A DNA stretch of 64,000 nt from Thiobacillus sp. (GCA_018263115.1 JADFDC010000006.1:43385-107384), one strand, 5' to 3'. Positions 52,317 to 61,906 are shown, counted from the first letter of the stretch. Translations and numbers: made by a program. The notes: generated from the letters alone by a model not told the origin.

Positions 52317-53122
52317 CTAGCCCTTGTATTCAGCGTATGCTGCAGACGAATGTTCGCGCCACTCGCTAACCAGTAAATCAGCTTTCTCCCTTTCTGTGGT
52401 CGAAAGTTTTCCTTTGAGCGAAATTTCATGATGCTGATCAGGATCGCACCCACCGATTTTCATCCACTTATATGCTTGAATGAAATCTTGATCCACCCCA
52501 TTTCCAGTCGCATACATCTCGCCTAGCCTTAACGCCGCATTATTACCACCAAACTGGTTTATTCCATATAACTGTGCTTTTGGATGATCCATGGATCGAG
52601 AAAACCACTCAAAAGCCTTCTTGTAGTCTTGAGGTATACCCTGGCCATAAAAATACAGTTCTCCCAAGGCAGCAAAAGAAAAGAATTCTCCACTTTCAGC
52701 TGCACGGCTTAGCCATTTAAAGGCCTTACCATAATCCCTTTCAACTAGGTTATCAGTAAGTCCATCACCCCAAACATACATATTTCCAAGATTGAACTGA
52801 GACAAAGCAGAACCATCCTCCGCTGATTTAATTTTCCACCAAAGTGCTTTAGCTTTGTCTTTAGGAAATGCTGTAGATCCACTAGGGGTTAGTATTTGGC
52901 CGGACTCATAGTAGCCACCGATTAACCAAGAGGCGTAAGCATCTCCTGCCTCAATTTTCTTGATTGTCTTTAACAATTCGTCTTGGCCCTTATCTGTCAG
53001 GCGTATTTTTTTAGCTCATCAAGCGGGCTCAACGGCTTGCGTCCTAAATAAAAAAGTAAGGCAATAAAGAAAATGAGTAATAGGGCAATTACTACTACAA
53101 CCATATTCACAATAGCCTCCAT
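52317..53122 (-). CDS. Membrane-anchored Sel1-repeat protein, split by a frameshift at an A7 run
   Basis: The frame starting at ATG 53122 encodes one membrane helix (VVVVIALLLIFFIALLFYLG) and stops at 52997. A second frame, open from about 53008 to 52317, encodes at least three Sel1-like repeats: FNLGNMYVWGDGL with KAFKWLSRAAESG, LGELYFYGQGIPQDYKKAFEWF and LGEMYATGNGVDQDFIQAYKWM in part. The two join if one base is regained in the run GAGCTAAAAAAATAC (minus strand). The run is a canonical A-AAA-AAA slippery site in the zero frame. It may be programmed -1 frameshifting, transcript slippage, a sequencing error or a real mutation. Sel1 proteins act as scaffolds. Confidence 0.7.
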
Positions 53123-53341
53123 AGTGGCCCCACAAAATCTAATGTTAAATCATGGCTACAAAAAATATCCAAATTAAGTGCTCCACATTGCCAACTCCCC
53201 AGCAGTTACGTAATTCTCCGAAAATACACATGCAATTCTTTTCTGCCCACTGATCCATTATCCTTCAGCACAAGCCTCCCATACCTGCCTTCTGATTTAA
53301 ACTAGCTCTCATAACTATTTGTCGAGACCACCATCAACCCT

Positions 53342-53806
53342 ATGGAAACCTGGGAACTCGCCAGTTACGTCGTCACCGTCATCGGCTTGCCGTTGGCCAT
53401 CTTCGTATTCCTGTTTGAGCAGCGCAAGGAACGGGAAAACGAGGACGAAGAGGCCTATCAGTTGTTGTCGGATGCCTACACGGATTTTCTCAAGCTGGTG
53501 CTGGAAAATCCTGACCTGCATCTGCGCACGCGCAGCCATATTGCCAATCTGGATGCCGACCAGCGCGAACGTGTGATGGTGTTGTATGAAATCCTGATCG
53601 CGCTGTTCGAGCGCGCGTATCTGCTGGCGTATGAAGAGGACATGCCGGACAAGAAGCGCCGCCGCTGGTTATCGTGGGAGGACTACATGCGCGAGTGGTG
53701 CGCCCGCGCGGATTTCCGGGATGCCTTGCCGACATTGCTGCAAGGGGAGGATGCGGATTTTGCTGCGCATATCCGACGGATTGCGGAGGAGTGCGGGAAG
53801 GGTTGA
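53342..53806 (+). CDS. Small membrane-anchored protein of unknown function
   Basis: This 154-residue protein has one N-terminal membrane helix (LASYVVTVIGLPLAIFVFLFE) followed by a charged cytoplasmic helical domain (KERENEDEEAYQLLSDAYTD and ADQRERVMVLYEILIALFER). WLSWEDYMREWCARADF is a distinctive Trp-rich segment. I recognise no family name. The gene is GC-rich like the core genes, so it marks the end of the AT-rich insert. It is followed by two sorts of hairpin repeats. Confidence 0.75.
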   Translation: METWELASYVVTVIGLPLAIFVFLFEQRKERENEDEEAYQLLSDAYTDFLKLVLENPDLHLRTRSHIANLDADQRERVMVLYEILIALFERAYLLAYEEDMPDKKRRRWLSWEDYMREWCARADFRDALPTLLQGEDADFAAHIRRIAEECGKG

Positions 53807-53824
53807 TGCATTACCCCACCCCAA

Positions 53825-53847
53825 CCCTCCCCTGCGAGAGGGGAGGG
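53825..53847. repeat. CCCTCCCCT/AGGGGAGGG hairpin repeat
   Basis: CCCTCCCCT and AGGGGAGGG form a nine-pair stem with a GCGAG loop, just after the stop of the membrane-anchored protein gene. It is a variant of the GC-rich repeats at 19161 and 51194. Confidence 0.65.
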
Positions 53848-53893
53848 AGCAGATTGCGGACAACGTCACTCGATTTGGAAATATAAGCAGCAG

Positions 53894-53981
53894 GAAATCC
53901 CCCGGCGCTTTGCGCCACTCCCTTTATCAAGGATGTTGAAATCCCCCCGCCCTTTGGGCGACCCCCTTTATCAAGGGGGTT
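53894..53981. repeat. Tandem pair of 44-base GAAATCCCCC repeats with internal hairpins
   Basis: Two adjacent 44-base copies (53894-53937 and 53938-53981) each begin GAAATCCCCC, contain a small GC hairpin (GGCGCTTTGCGCC or CGCCCTTTGGGCG) and end with TTTATCAAGG plus a G/T end. The second copy also pairs CCCCC with GGGGG. The copies differ at about a quarter of positions. Confidence 0.75.
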
Positions 53982-53988
53982 ATAAGGA

Positions 53989-55656
53989 TCAGCAACCGCA
54001 CTCCGGGTCTGGCTGTGCGCCTGACCCTGCCGGCGCGGCCAGGCCGAGATAATTTCGCGCCACGGCTTCGGCAACCTTGATGCCGTCGACGCCCGCCGAG
54101 AGGATGCCGCCGGCATAGCCCGCGCCCTCGCCCGCCGGGTACAGGCCCTTGATGTTGAGACTCTGGAAATCGTCGCCGCGCGTGATGCGCAGGGGCGACG
54201 AGGTACGCGTTTCGACGCCGGTGAGCACCGCGTCGTGCATGGCAAATCCCTTGATCTGCCTGTCGAACACGGGCAGCGCTTCGCGGATTGCCTCAATGGC
54301 GTAGCCGGGCAATGCGGATGCCAGGTCGGTAAGATGCACGCCCGGTTTGTAGGAAGGCTCGACGCTGCCCAGTTGGGTGGATGCCTTGTCGGCGAGAAAA
54401 TCCCCCACCAGTTGACCCGGCGCATTGTAATTGCCGCCGCCCAGTTCGAACGCGCGCGATTCCAGTTGCCGTTGCAGTTCGATGCCGGCAAGCGGACCCT
54501 TGCCAGGGAAATCCTCTGGCGTGATGCCGACGACGATGCCGGCGTTGGCGTTGCGCTCGTTGCGCGAATACTGGCTCATGCCGTTGGTAACGACGCGGTT
54601 TTCTTCCGACGTTGCGGCAACCACGGTGCCGCCGGGGCACATGCAGAAGCTGTAGACCGAGCGGCCATTTTTCGCGTGGTGCACCAGCTTGTAGTCTGCC
54701 GCGCCCAGCTGCGGGTTGCCCGCGTTTGGCCCCAGCCGTGCACGGTCGATGAGCGACTGCGGGTGTTCGATGCGGAAGCCGATGGAGAACGGCTTGGCTT
54801 CCATGTATACGCCGCGTGCGTGCAGCATCTCGAAGGTGTCGCGGGCGCTGTGGCCGAGCGCGAGGATGACGTGGTTGTTGCGCAGGGTTTTGCCGCTGGC
54901 GAGCGTGACGCCCGCTATTCTTTTGCCGCCATCGGGTCCGTCTTCGATCAGCACGTCGGTGACGCGCTGCTGGAAGCGGATTTCGCCGCCGAGTTCTTCG
55001 ATTTCGCGGCGCATGGTCTCGACCATGCCGACCAGCCGGAAAGTGCCGATGTGCGGCTTGGACACGTACAGGATTTCTTCCGGCGCACCGGCCTTTACAA
55101 ATTCTGTCAGCACCTTGCGCCCCAGGTATCTGGGATCCTTGATCTGGCTGTAGAGCTTGCCGTCGGAAAACGTCCCCGCCCCGCCCTCGCCAAACTGCAC
55201 GTTGGATTCCGGGTTGAGTATGTTTTTTCTCCAGAGCCCCCAGGTGTCCTGCGTGCGCTCGCGCACCGCTTTGCCGCGTTCCAGCACGATGGGCTTGAAG
55301 CCCATCTGGGCAAGAATGAGTGCGGCAAAAATGCCGCAGGGGCCGAAGCCGACAACGATGGGACGCTCCGCCAGATGTTCCGGCGCGTGGCCGACGAAGT
55401 GATAGTTCATGTCTGGCGTCGGCGCGAGGTTGCGGTCGTTGCGGAATTTCTTCAGCAGCGCTGCTTCATTCCTGATTTCAACATCAACCGCGTAAATCAT
55501 CAGCAGCGCGTGCTTCCTGCGCGCGTCGTAGCTGCGCTTGAAGATGCTGAAACCGGCCAGCTCGTTGTCCGGGATGGCAAGGCGTTGCAGGATTGCCGCG
55601 CGCAGGGCTTCAGGTGGATGATCGAGCGGCAGTTTGAGTTCAGTCAGTCGCAGCAT
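53989..55656 (-). CDS. NAD(P)/FAD-dependent oxidoreductase of the YhiN-unrelated FAD-protein family
   Basis: This 555-residue flavoprotein has an N-terminal domain of about 90 residues (LRLTELKLPLDHPPEALRAA), then the FAD-binding motif IVVGFGPCGIFAALILAQMG. GEGGAGTFSDGKLYSQIKD and SFCMCPGGTVVAATSEENRVV in part are conserved blocks in this family of FAD-dependent dehydrogenases. The C terminus GLYPAGEGAGYAGGILSAG completes the FAD site. The substrate is unknown. The start at 55656 gives the conserved MLRLTEL; the upstream open frame has no family resemblance. It follows another flavoprotein gene after 11 bases. Confidence 0.88.
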   Translation of the reverse strand: MLRLTELKLPLDHPPEALRAAILQRLAIPDNELAGFSIFKRSYDARRKHALLMIYAVDVEIRNEAALLKKFRNDRNLAPTPDMNYHFVGHAPEHLAERPIVVGFGPCGIFAALILAQMGFKPIVLERGKAVRERTQDTWGLWRKNILNPESNVQFGEGGAGTFSDGKLYSQIKDPRYLGRKVLTEFVKAGAPEEILYVSKPHIGTFRLVGMVETMRREIEELGGEIRFQQRVTDVLIEDGPDGGKRIAGVTLASGKTLRNNHVILALGHSARDTFEMLHARGVYMEAKPFSIGFRIEHPQSLIDRARLGPNAGNPQLGAADYKLVHHAKNGRSVYSFCMCPGGTVVAATSEENRVVTNGMSQYSRNERNANAGIVVGITPEDFPGKGPLAGIELQRQLESRAFELGGGNYNAPGQLVGDFLADKASTQLGSVEPSYKPGVHLTDLASALPGYAIEAIREALPVFDRQIKGFAMHDAVLTGVETRTSSPLRITRGDDFQSLNIKGLYPAGEGAGYAGGILSAGVDGIKVAEAVARNYLGLAAPAGSGAQPDPECGC

Positions 55657-55667
55657 GGTGTCGGGCT

Positions 55668-56900
55668 TTAGTTTTGGCCAGCAAAAAATTTCAATGCGCC
55701 CTGCCCCGCCGCGCGCCCGCTGGCAAAGCAGGCTGTCAGCAGATAGCCGCCGGTGGGGGCTTCCCAATCGAGCATTTCGCCCGCGCAGAATACGCCGGGC
55801 AAATCGCGCAGCATCAGGTTCGCGTCGAGCGCCTCGAAGAGCACGCCGCCGGCGCTGCTGATTGCCTCGTCAATGGGTCGGGTCGCGGACAAGGAAATTG
55901 GCAGCGATTTTATCGCGTGTGCAAGCTGCACCGGGTCGTTTAGTTGCGCTGCCGTCAGCACTTCGCGCAACAGCGCCATCTTCGCGCCCTTGATGCCGGC
56001 GCGGCTTTGCAGGTGGCTGGACAGCGAGCGCGATCCGCGCGGGTGGGCGACTTCGGCCAGGACACGTTCCGGCGGCTTGTCGGGCAGCAGATCGAACTGC
56101 ACCGTCACGCTGCCCTGCGCCGCAATTGTGTCTCGCAGCGGCGCCGACAGCGCATAGATCAGGCTGCCCTCGACGCCGGTATCGGACAGCATCAGCTCGC
56201 CCTTTCGTTCATGCGTGCGACCGTTCATGTCGGTAAAGCTCAGGGCCACGGTTTTCAGCGGCTGGCCGGCAAAACGGCTGCGCAGATGCTCGCTCCAGCC
56301 GCCTGCCACGTCGAAGCCGCAGTTCGATGGCAGCAAAGGCGCAACCTCGATTCCGTGCTGCGTCAGCAGCGGCACCCAAACGCCATCCGATCCAAGCTTC
56401 GCCCAACTGCCGCCGCCCAGCGCCAGTACCACTGCATCGGCCTGAATGAGACGTTCGCCTTCGGGCGTGGCAAAGCGCAGCGTCTCGCCATCGCGCCAGC
56501 CCAGCCAGCGATGGCGAACATGAAACCGCACCCCGGCTTGGCGCAGGCGATGCAGCCAGGCGCGCAGCAGCGGCGCGGCTTTCATGTCATTGGGAAATAC
56601 GCGGTCCGAGGAGCCAACGAAGGTCTCGACACCCAGCCCATGTATCCAGCCGCGCAGCGCATCCGGGGGGAAATTTCTTAGCAGCGGATCAAGAGATTCG
56701 GCGCGTGTGCCATAGCGCGACAGGAACACGTCAAAGGGCTCGGCGTGCGTGATGTTCATGCCGCCCACGCCTGCCAGCAGAAACTTGCGGCCGACCGAGG
56801 GCATGGCATCGTAGACATCAACGGCTACCCCCGCCTGGGCCATCACCTCGGCCGCCATCAGGCCGGCCGGGCCGCCTCCGATGATGGCGATGGTTTTCAT
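55668..56900 (-). CDS. TIGR03862-type flavoprotein (BaiN/RdsA-like)
   Basis: This 410-residue flavoprotein has the N-terminal FAD motif IAIIGGGPAGLMAAEVMAQAG in part, followed by VGRKFLLAGVGGMNITHAEP, a signature of the HI0933/BaiN-like family. VFCAGEMLDWEAPTGGYLL near the C terminus completes the FAD site. The TIGR03862 subgroup is common in proteobacteria, and no substrate is established. The start at 56900 gives MKTIAIIGGG; a longer frame reaches 56936. The next gene on the strand begins 11 bases after its stop, so the two flavoprotein genes likely form an operon. Confidence 0.9.
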   Translation of the reverse strand: MKTIAIIGGGPAGLMAAEVMAQAGVAVDVYDAMPSVGRKFLLAGVGGMNITHAEPFDVFLSRYGTRAESLDPLLRNFPPDALRGWIHGLGVETFVGSSDRVFPNDMKAAPLLRAWLHRLRQAGVRFHVRHRWLGWRDGETLRFATPEGERLIQADAVVLALGGGSWAKLGSDGVWVPLLTQHGIEVAPLLPSNCGFDVAGGWSEHLRSRFAGQPLKTVALSFTDMNGRTHERKGELMLSDTGVEGSLIYALSAPLRDTIAAQGSVTVQFDLLPDKPPERVLAEVAHPRGSRSLSSHLQSRAGIKGAKMALLREVLTAAQLNDPVQLAHAIKSLPISLSATRPIDEAISSAGGVLFEALDANLMLRDLPGVFCAGEMLDWEAPTGGYLLTACFASGRAAGQGALKFFAGQN

Positions 56901-56979
56901 GGTCAACACTTCATCGATTGTTCCGAGCAGAGCCACTCAGCCAGGCCGTTCCCGCTCCGCCAATGCCCTAATAAGGGGC

Positions 56980-58545
56980 TCATTCCCACTCGATGGTGCC
57001 AGGAGGCTTCCCAGTGATGTCGTAAGTGACACGGTTGATACCGCGGATTTCGTTGATGATGCGGTTGGAGACTTTGGCAAGCAGGGAATATGGCAGTTCG
57101 GCCCAGTGCGCGGTCATGAAGTCCTGGGTCTGCACGGCGCGCAGCGCTACGACATAGTCGTAGGTTCGGCCGTCGCCCATGACGCCCACGGCCTTGACCG
57201 GCAGGAAGACGGCAAAGGCCTGGCTGGTTTTCTCGTACCAGCCGGAGGCGCGCAGTTCCTCGATAAAGATGTGATCAGCACGACGCAGCAGGTCTGCGTA
57301 TTCCTTCTTCACTTCGCCCAGGATGCGCACGCCAAGGCCAGGGCCGGGGAAGGGATGGCGGTAGACCATGTCGTGCGGCAGGCCGAGGGCGACGCCGAGT
57401 TCGCGCACTTCGTCCTTGAACAACTCACGCAGTGGCTCCAGCAGTTTCAGGTGCATGTCCTCGGGCAAACCGCCGACGTTGTGGTGGCTCTTGATGGCAT
57501 GCGCCTTCTTGGTCTTGGCGCCGGCCGATTCGATCACGTCGGGGTAGATGGTGCCTTGCGCCAGCCATTTGGCGTTTTTCAGCTTGGCGGATTCGGTCTG
57601 GAACACGGCGACGAATTCGCCGCCGATGATTTTGCGCTTGCGTTCCGGCTCGGCCACGCCAGCCAGCTTGCCCATGAACTGCTCAGTGGCATCGACGTGG
57701 ATAACCTTGACGCCGAGGTTCTTGGCGAAAGTTTCCATGACCTGGGTCGCTTCATTCAGGCGCAGCAGGCCGGTGTCGACGAACACGCAGGTCAACTGGT
57801 CGCCAATGGCGCGGTGAATCAGCGCCGCAGCCACGGAGGAATCGACACCGCCGGACAGGCCCAGGATGACTTCGTCGCTACCCACCTCGGCCTGAATTTT
57901 TGCCACGGCTTCGGTGATATAGTCGGGCATGTTCCAGTCCTGCCCGCAGCCGCAGATGTCGTGCACGAAGCGGCCGAGGATGGCCTTGCCCTGCAGGGTA
58001 TGCGTGACTTCCGGGTGGAACTGGAAGGCATAGAACCGGCGCACGTCGTCGGCCATGCCGGCAATCGGCGTCGAGGCGTTGTCGGCGATGACCTTGAAGC
58101 CGGGCGGCACTTCGACCACACGGTCGCCGTGGCTCATCCACACATCCAGCCAGCATTTCCCATCCGCATCGCAACGATCCTGGATATCCGTCAGCAGTTT
58201 TGAATGGCCGCGCGCGCGCACTTCGGCATAGCCGTATTCGTGGTGACTGGCGTTTTCAACCTTGCCGCCGAGCTGCGCGGCCATGGTCTGCATGCCGTAG
58301 CAAATCCCCATCACAGGCACGCCGAGATCAAACACAACCTGCGGCGCGCGCGGCGTTTCCTCTTCGGTCACCGACGACGGGCCGCCGGAGAGAATCACCC
58401 CGGCCGGATTGAATTCGCGAATGAACTGCTCGGAAACATCGAAGGGATGCAGCTCGCAGTAGACATTGGCCTCGCGCACGCGACGGGCGATCAACTGCGT
58501 ATATTGCGAACCGAAATCAAGAATGAGTATTTTTTGATGTGACAT
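56980..58545 (-). CDS. guaA: GMP synthase (glutamine-hydrolysing) GuaA
   Basis: GuaA converts XMP to GMP using glutamine and ATP. The 521-residue protein has a class I amidotransferase domain with the catalytic Cys in [12 protein letters not shown] and the His/Glu in FQFHPEV. The PP-loop ATP-pyrophosphatase domain has [16 protein letters not shown]. The C-terminal dimerisation domain ends with [16 protein letters not shown], the family's closing motif. It lies downstream of guaB on the same strand, separated by 46 bases with a terminator-like hairpin. No clear ribosome site precedes the ATG at 58545. Confidence 0.97.
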   Translation of the reverse strand: MSHQKILILDFGSQYTQLIARRVREANVYCELHPFDVSEQFIREFNPAGVILSGGPSSVTEEETPRAPQVVFDLGVPVMGICYGMQTMAAQLGGKVENASHHEYGYAEVRARGHSKLLTDIQDRCDADGKCWLDVWMSHGDRVVEVPPGFKVIADNASTPIAGMADDVRRFYAFQFHPEVTHTLQGKAILGRFVHDICGCGQDWNMPDYITEAVAKIQAEVGSDEVILGLSGGVDSSVAAALIHRAIGDQLTCVFVDTGLLRLNEATQVMETFAKNLGVKVIHVDATEQFMGKLAGVAEPERKRKIIGGEFVAVFQTESAKLKNAKWLAQGTIYPDVIESAGAKTKKAHAIKSHHNVGGLPEDMHLKLLEPLRELFKDEVRELGVALGLPHDMVYRHPFPGPGLGVRILGEVKKEYADLLRRADHIFIEELRASGWYEKTSQAFAVFLPVKAVGVMGDGRTYDYVVALRAVQTQDFMTAHWAELPYSLLAKVSNRIINEIRGINRVTYDITGKPPGTIEWE

Positions 58546-58560
58546 GGCGATAAATAAAAA

Positions 58561-58576
58561 GGGGGCCTAAGCCCCC
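58561..58576 (-). terminator. Terminator-like hairpin in the guaB-guaA gap
   Basis: On the minus strand GGGGGC and GCCCCC form a six-pair GC stem with a TTAG loop, followed by TTTTTATTTA. It lies 15 bases after the guaB stop and ends 15 bases before the guaA start. It could attenuate guaA. Confidence 0.75.
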
Positions 58577-58591
58577 ATCAAAACAGTTGGA

Positions 58592-60055
58592 TTATTCCAC
58601 CCGGTAGTTGGGCGCTTCCTTGGTGATCTGCACATCATGCACGTGCGACTCGCGGATGCCGGCGGCAGTAATTTCGACGAACTCCGCCTTCTGGTGCACC
58701 TCGGCAATGGTCTGGCAACCCAGGTAGCCCATGCTGGAACGCAAACCGCCCATCAGCTGATGAATCACATTCAGCACGCTGCCCTTGTAGGGCACGCGGC
58801 CTTCGATGCCTTCGGGCACGAGCTTGTCGGCATTGGCTTCGTTGTCCTGGAAATAGCGGTCCTTGGAGCCCTGCTGCATGGCGCCCAGCGAACCCATGCC
58901 ACGATAGGATTTGTAGGAACGGCCCTGATAAAGTTCGACTTCGCCCGGCGCTTCTTCGGTGCCGGCCAGTAGTCCACCCAGCATGACGCAGTGCGCGCCC
59001 GCCGCCAGCGCCTTGGAGATGTCGCCCGAAAAGCGAATGCCGCCATCGGCGATGATGCCGATGTCCGTGGCAGCCAGTGCATCCGCCACATTGGCCACGG
59101 CGGAAATCTGCGGCACGCCAACGCCGGCAACAATCCTTGTGGTGCAGATGGAGCCGGGGCCAATACCGACCTTGACCGCATCTGCGCCATGTTCCACCAG
59201 CGCCGTTGCCGCTTTTGCAGTCGCGATATTGCCGCCGATGACCTGCACATGCGGGAAGCGCTTTTTCACCCACTCCACCCGTTTCAGCACGCCCTTGGAA
59301 TGGCCATGCGCGGTATCCACCACAATGACGTCTACCCCTGCGGCAGCCAGCAGTTCAATGCGCTCATCGTTATCCGGACCCACGCCCACCGCTGCGCCAA
59401 CACGCAGGCGGCCCTGCTCGTCCTTGCTGGCCAGAGGATGTTCGGTCGATTTCTGGATGTCCTTGACGGTGATCAGACCCTTCAATTCAAAGTTGTCGTT
59501 GACCACCAGCACGCGCTCCAGGCGGTGCTTGTGCAGCAGCGCAGTCGCTTCTTCCAGGCCGGCGCCCTCCTTCACGGTAACAAGCCGCTCTCGCGAAGTC
59601 ATGATGCTGGCAATCGACTGGTCGAGATTGGTTTCAAAGCGCAGGTCGCGGTTGGTGACGATGCCGGCCACCTTGCCGCTGGCATCTATCACCGGCAAAC
59701 CGGAAAACTTGTGTTTGCGTGAGAGCTCCATCACTTCGCGGACCGTCATCGACGGGGAAATGGTGACGGGGTCCTTGACCACGCCGGATTCGAAGCGCTT
59801 GACCTTGGCGACTTCGGCCGCCTGCATCTTGCCGGTCATGTTCTTGTGAACAATGCCGATGCCGCCTTCCTGCGCCAGCGTGATCGCCAGCCGTGCTTCG
59901 GTAACCGTGTCCATGGCGGCGGACAGGATGGGGATATTGAGATGGATGTTGCGCGTCAGGCGGGTTTTGAGGCTGACATCGCGTGGAAGAATGTCTGACT
60001 GGGCGGGAACGAGCAGAACGTCGTCGAAGGTCAGAGCTTTTTGTAATACGCGCAT
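58592..60055 (-). CDS. guaB: Inosine-5'-monophosphate dehydrogenase GuaB
   Basis: GuaB oxidises IMP to XMP with NAD, the committed step to GMP. The 487-residue protein has the N-terminal TIM-barrel start ([19 protein letters not shown]), two CBS domains (about 95-205), the catalytic Cys loop ([17 protein letters not shown]) and [18 protein letters not shown] of the mobile flap. The start at 60055 gives the family's [15 protein letters not shown]; an upstream frame to 60109 is in the promoter. The promoter at 60081 supports this choice. guaA follows. Confidence 0.97.
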   Translation of the reverse strand: MRVLQKALTFDDVLLVPAQSDILPRDVSLKTRLTRNIHLNIPILSAAMDTVTEARLAITLAQEGGIGIVHKNMTGKMQAAEVAKVKRFESGVVKDPVTISPSMTVREVMELSRKHKFSGLPVIDASGKVAGIVTNRDLRFETNLDQSIASIMTSRERLVTVKEGAGLEEATALLHKHRLERVLVVNDNFELKGLITVKDIQKSTEHPLASKDEQGRLRVGAAVGVGPDNDERIELLAAAGVDVIVVDTAHGHSKGVLKRVEWVKKRFPHVQVIGGNIATAKAATALVEHGADAVKVGIGPGSICTTRIVAGVGVPQISAVANVADALAATDIGIIADGGIRFSGDISKALAAGAHCVMLGGLLAGTEEAPGEVELYQGRSYKSYRGMGSLGAMQQGSKDRYFQDNEANADKLVPEGIEGRVPYKGSVLNVIHQLMGGLRSSMGYLGCQTIAEVHQKAEFVEITAAGIRESHVHDVQITKEAPNYRVE

Positions 60056-60080
60056 CGCTTTGATTCCTTGGCAAAAGCGG

Positions 60081-60109
60081 ATTATACGGGATGCCCAAAT
60101 CATGAACAA
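60081..60109 (-). promoter_or_regulatory. Sigma-70 promoter of guaB
   Basis: On the minus strand TTGTTC (60109-60104) and a perfect TATAAT (60086-60081) are separated by 17 bases. The start codon is 26 bases downstream of the -10 box. An inverted repeat (GTAGTTTC at 60116, GAAACTAC at 60131) stands just upstream and could bind a regulator. Confidence 0.8.
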
Positions 60110-60262
60110 ATTTCAGTAGTTTCGTGGTTGGAAACTACCACGCCAGAATTCAATAAACGCATTGACGAATCTGGCGTAACGGGCTAATTTTCGCTTAGTC
60201 CGGCTTGACCGGTCATGACGGATTCCCGATATCCGAGACAAATACTTGAGAGGAGACCTGTA

Positions 60263-60604
60263 ATGCGCAATACCCTGCTAGCTCTGACGGCTGCTTCCCT
60301 GATTACCCTGGGCGGCTGTGCTTCACAAACCACCACCCCCGCACCCAAAGCTGCCGAAGCTGCCAAACCCGCCATCTCCGCCGATGCCCAGGCCGCCCTG
60401 AGCGCCGCGCAAGCTGCCGCCAAGGACGCAAAAGCCAAAGGCGCATTGTGGACAACAGCTGAAAATGCGCTGAAAGCAGCAGAAGCCGCTGCTGAAAAAG
60501 GCGACAGCGAAGGCGTGATCAAGAACGCCAAGACTGCCAGCGACCACGTCAAGATGGGGCTGGAACAGGCCAAGCTGGCACCCTTGCAAATCAAGGATCT
60601 GTAA
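60263..60604 (+). CDS. Small Ala-rich lipoprotein
   Basis: This 113-residue protein has a lipoprotein signal (LLALTAASLITLGGCAS, lipobox LGGC) and an Ala/Lys-rich helical body (AALSAAQAAAKDAKAKGALW and ALKAAEAAAEKGDSEGV), which probably forms a coiled coil. It resembles Lpp-like or SmpA-neighbouring Ala-rich lipoproteins in general design only. The ATG at 60263 follows GAGGAG at good spacing; a start 48 bases upstream is rejected. It is five bases upstream of the DUF4124 gene, so the pair is likely one operon of envelope proteins. Confidence 0.82.
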   Translation: MRNTLLALTAASLITLGGCASQTTTPAPKAAEAAKPAISADAQAALSAAQAAAKDAKAKGALWTTAENALKAAEAAAEKGDSEGVIKNAKTASDHVKMGLEQAKLAPLQIKDL

Positions 60605-60609
60605 TCCAC

Positions 60610-61074
60610 ATGAAGCTGACAAAACTCGGGGGCACGCTTGTCCCCGTTTTTGTTTTGATTCTCGCCGGACTTGGCACAAGCCATGTCCAGGCGGATGTCT
60701 ACAAGTGGACGGACAAGTCAGGCAAGGTGCACTATTCCGACAAGCCGCCGTCGGATGCCGCAAAAACCGTCCCGGGTACAAGCGCTACCACTGACACTAC
60801 CCAGGCCATCAAGGCACTGGCCGACAAAGAACAGGACTACAAAAAGCGCCAGGAAGATGCAGCCAAGGCCAAGGAAAAGGCTGACAAGGAAGCTGAACAG
60901 GCCCGCATCAAACAGCAGAATTGCGACAATGCGCGAAAGCAGATGAGCCAGTTGCAATCCGGCCAGCGTCTATATACCACTTCCCCCTACGGTTCTCGAA
61001 GCTACATGGATGCGGCAGCCCGTCAACAGGCGCTGGACAACGCCCAGAAAGCCGTTAACGATAACTGTAACTAG
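60610..61074 (+). CDS. Exported DUF4124-domain protein
   Basis: This 154-residue protein has a signal peptide (LVPVFVLILAGLGTSHVQA) and an N-terminal DUF4124 domain, seen in ADVYKWTDKSGKVHYSDKPP. That short beta motif is common at the start of periplasmic proteins in beta- and gammaproteobacteria. A charged helical coiled coil (EQDYKKRQEDAAKAKEKADK) follows, and the C terminus has two Cys (QNCDNAR and NDNCN) that may form a disulphide. The function is unknown. It converges on rnfH with only two bases between stops. Confidence 0.85.
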   Translation: MKLTKLGGTLVPVFVLILAGLGTSHVQADVYKWTDKSGKVHYSDKPPSDAAKTVPGTSATTDTTQAIKALADKEQDYKKRQEDAAKAKEKADKEAEQARIKQQNCDNARKQMSQLQSGQRLYTTSPYGSRSYMDAAARQQALDNAQKAVNDNCN

Positions 61075-61076
61075 AA

Positions 61077-61415
61077 TCAGCTTTCCGATTTTTCGGTAGC
61101 GGCGTCCCCACCGCCTTTTTTCATCACTTTGCCCTCTTCGGCCCGTTTGCGGCGGACTTCCTTGGGATCGGCAATCAGCGGCCGGTAGATTTCCACGCGG
61201 TCCTTTTCCCTTAGTGTCGCTGATAGTTCGGACGCCTTGTTCCAGATGCCAACCTTGGCGGTTGCCAGATCGATTTCGGGAAACTTGGCCAGCAGTCCGG
61301 ACTGCCGGATGGCGGTTTCCACGGTGGCGCCTTCTTCCACGGAAAGCGGAACCAGCATCTGAACATCCGGCAGAGCGTAAGCTACTTCAACATTGATCAT
61401 GTGCTTGTCATTCAC
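61077..61415 (-). CDS. rnfH: RnfH-family ubiquitin-like protein
   Basis: This 112-residue protein belongs to the RnfH/YfjF (UPF0125) family: [40 protein letters not shown] and [27 protein letters not shown] in part, ending in [10 protein letters not shown]. The fold is ubiquitin/ThiS-like. Its role is not settled, although the gene pair with ratA is very conserved. The start overlaps the ratA stop by four bases (ATGA). The C-terminal tail is acidic and Gly-rich and probably disordered. Confidence 0.92.
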   Translation of the reverse strand: MNDKHMINVEVAYALPDVQMLVPLSVEEGATVETAIRQSGLLAKFPEIDLATAKVGIWNKASELSATLREKDRVEIYRPLIADPKEVRRKRAEEGKVMKKGGGDAATEKSES

Positions 61416-61849
61416 GATGCGCCGTAAAGCTTGTCCGCACGCGAGACAAACGCATCCACGAACGTATTGGCAATATGGTTGAACACGGGAGTTAAAACGG
61501 TTTCAAGTACACGGCTGGAGAAAGTGTAGCTCAGCCTGAATTCGATTTTGCACGCGCCTTCACCCAACGCGAGAAAACGCCAGTGGCCCTGCAAATGGGT
61601 AAAAGGTCCTTCCTGAAGGCTGAGATTCATTTCCGTATGCGGCAATTTGCTGTTCTCCGTGGTGAAGCTCTGCTTGACGCCCATGTAATCAATATGGATG
61701 GTCGCCACGGTTGTCATGTCATCGCGCCACTTCACTTCCGTGCCGCCGCACCAGGGCAGAAACAGGGGATAATCCTCCACGCTGTCCACCAGGCTGTACA
61801 TCGCGTGGGATGAATGTTCCACCAAGACTGATTTTTCAACCTGTGCCAT
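61412..61849 (-). CDS. ratA: RatA/Coq10-family START-like protein
   Basis: This 145-residue protein has the polyketide-cyclase/START-like fold of the Coq10/RatA family: [36 protein letters not shown] and [25 protein letters not shown] in part. Coq10 members chaperone ubiquinone, and E. coli RatA was described as a ribosome-association toxin. Which role applies here is unknown. The chosen start at 61849 fits the family; the longer frame runs over the smpB promoter and gene. It diverges from smpB by 57 bases, a classic proteobacterial arrangement. Confidence 0.92.
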   Translation of the reverse strand: MAQVEKSVLVEHSSHAMYSLVDSVEDYPLFLPWCGGTEVKWRDDMTTVATIHIDYMGVKQSFTTENSKLPHTEMNLSLQEGPFTHLQGHWRFLALGEGACKIEFRLSYTFSSRVLETVLTPVFNHIANTFVDAFVSRADKLYGAS

Positions 61850-61906
61850 GCCGCCTAAAACACCAACCCCAAGTAAAATGGCCATTCTACGTAAAGCGGA
61901 TGCAGC

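Noticed and set aside
54235..55671. A 478-residue open frame antisense to the flavoprotein gene at 53989
   Set aside because: The opposite strand encodes a clear FAD-binding protein; the antisense frame shows no motif and arises from codon bias.
56881..58203. A 440-residue open frame antisense to guaA
   Set aside because: guaA is unmistakable on the other strand; the frame is a shadow.
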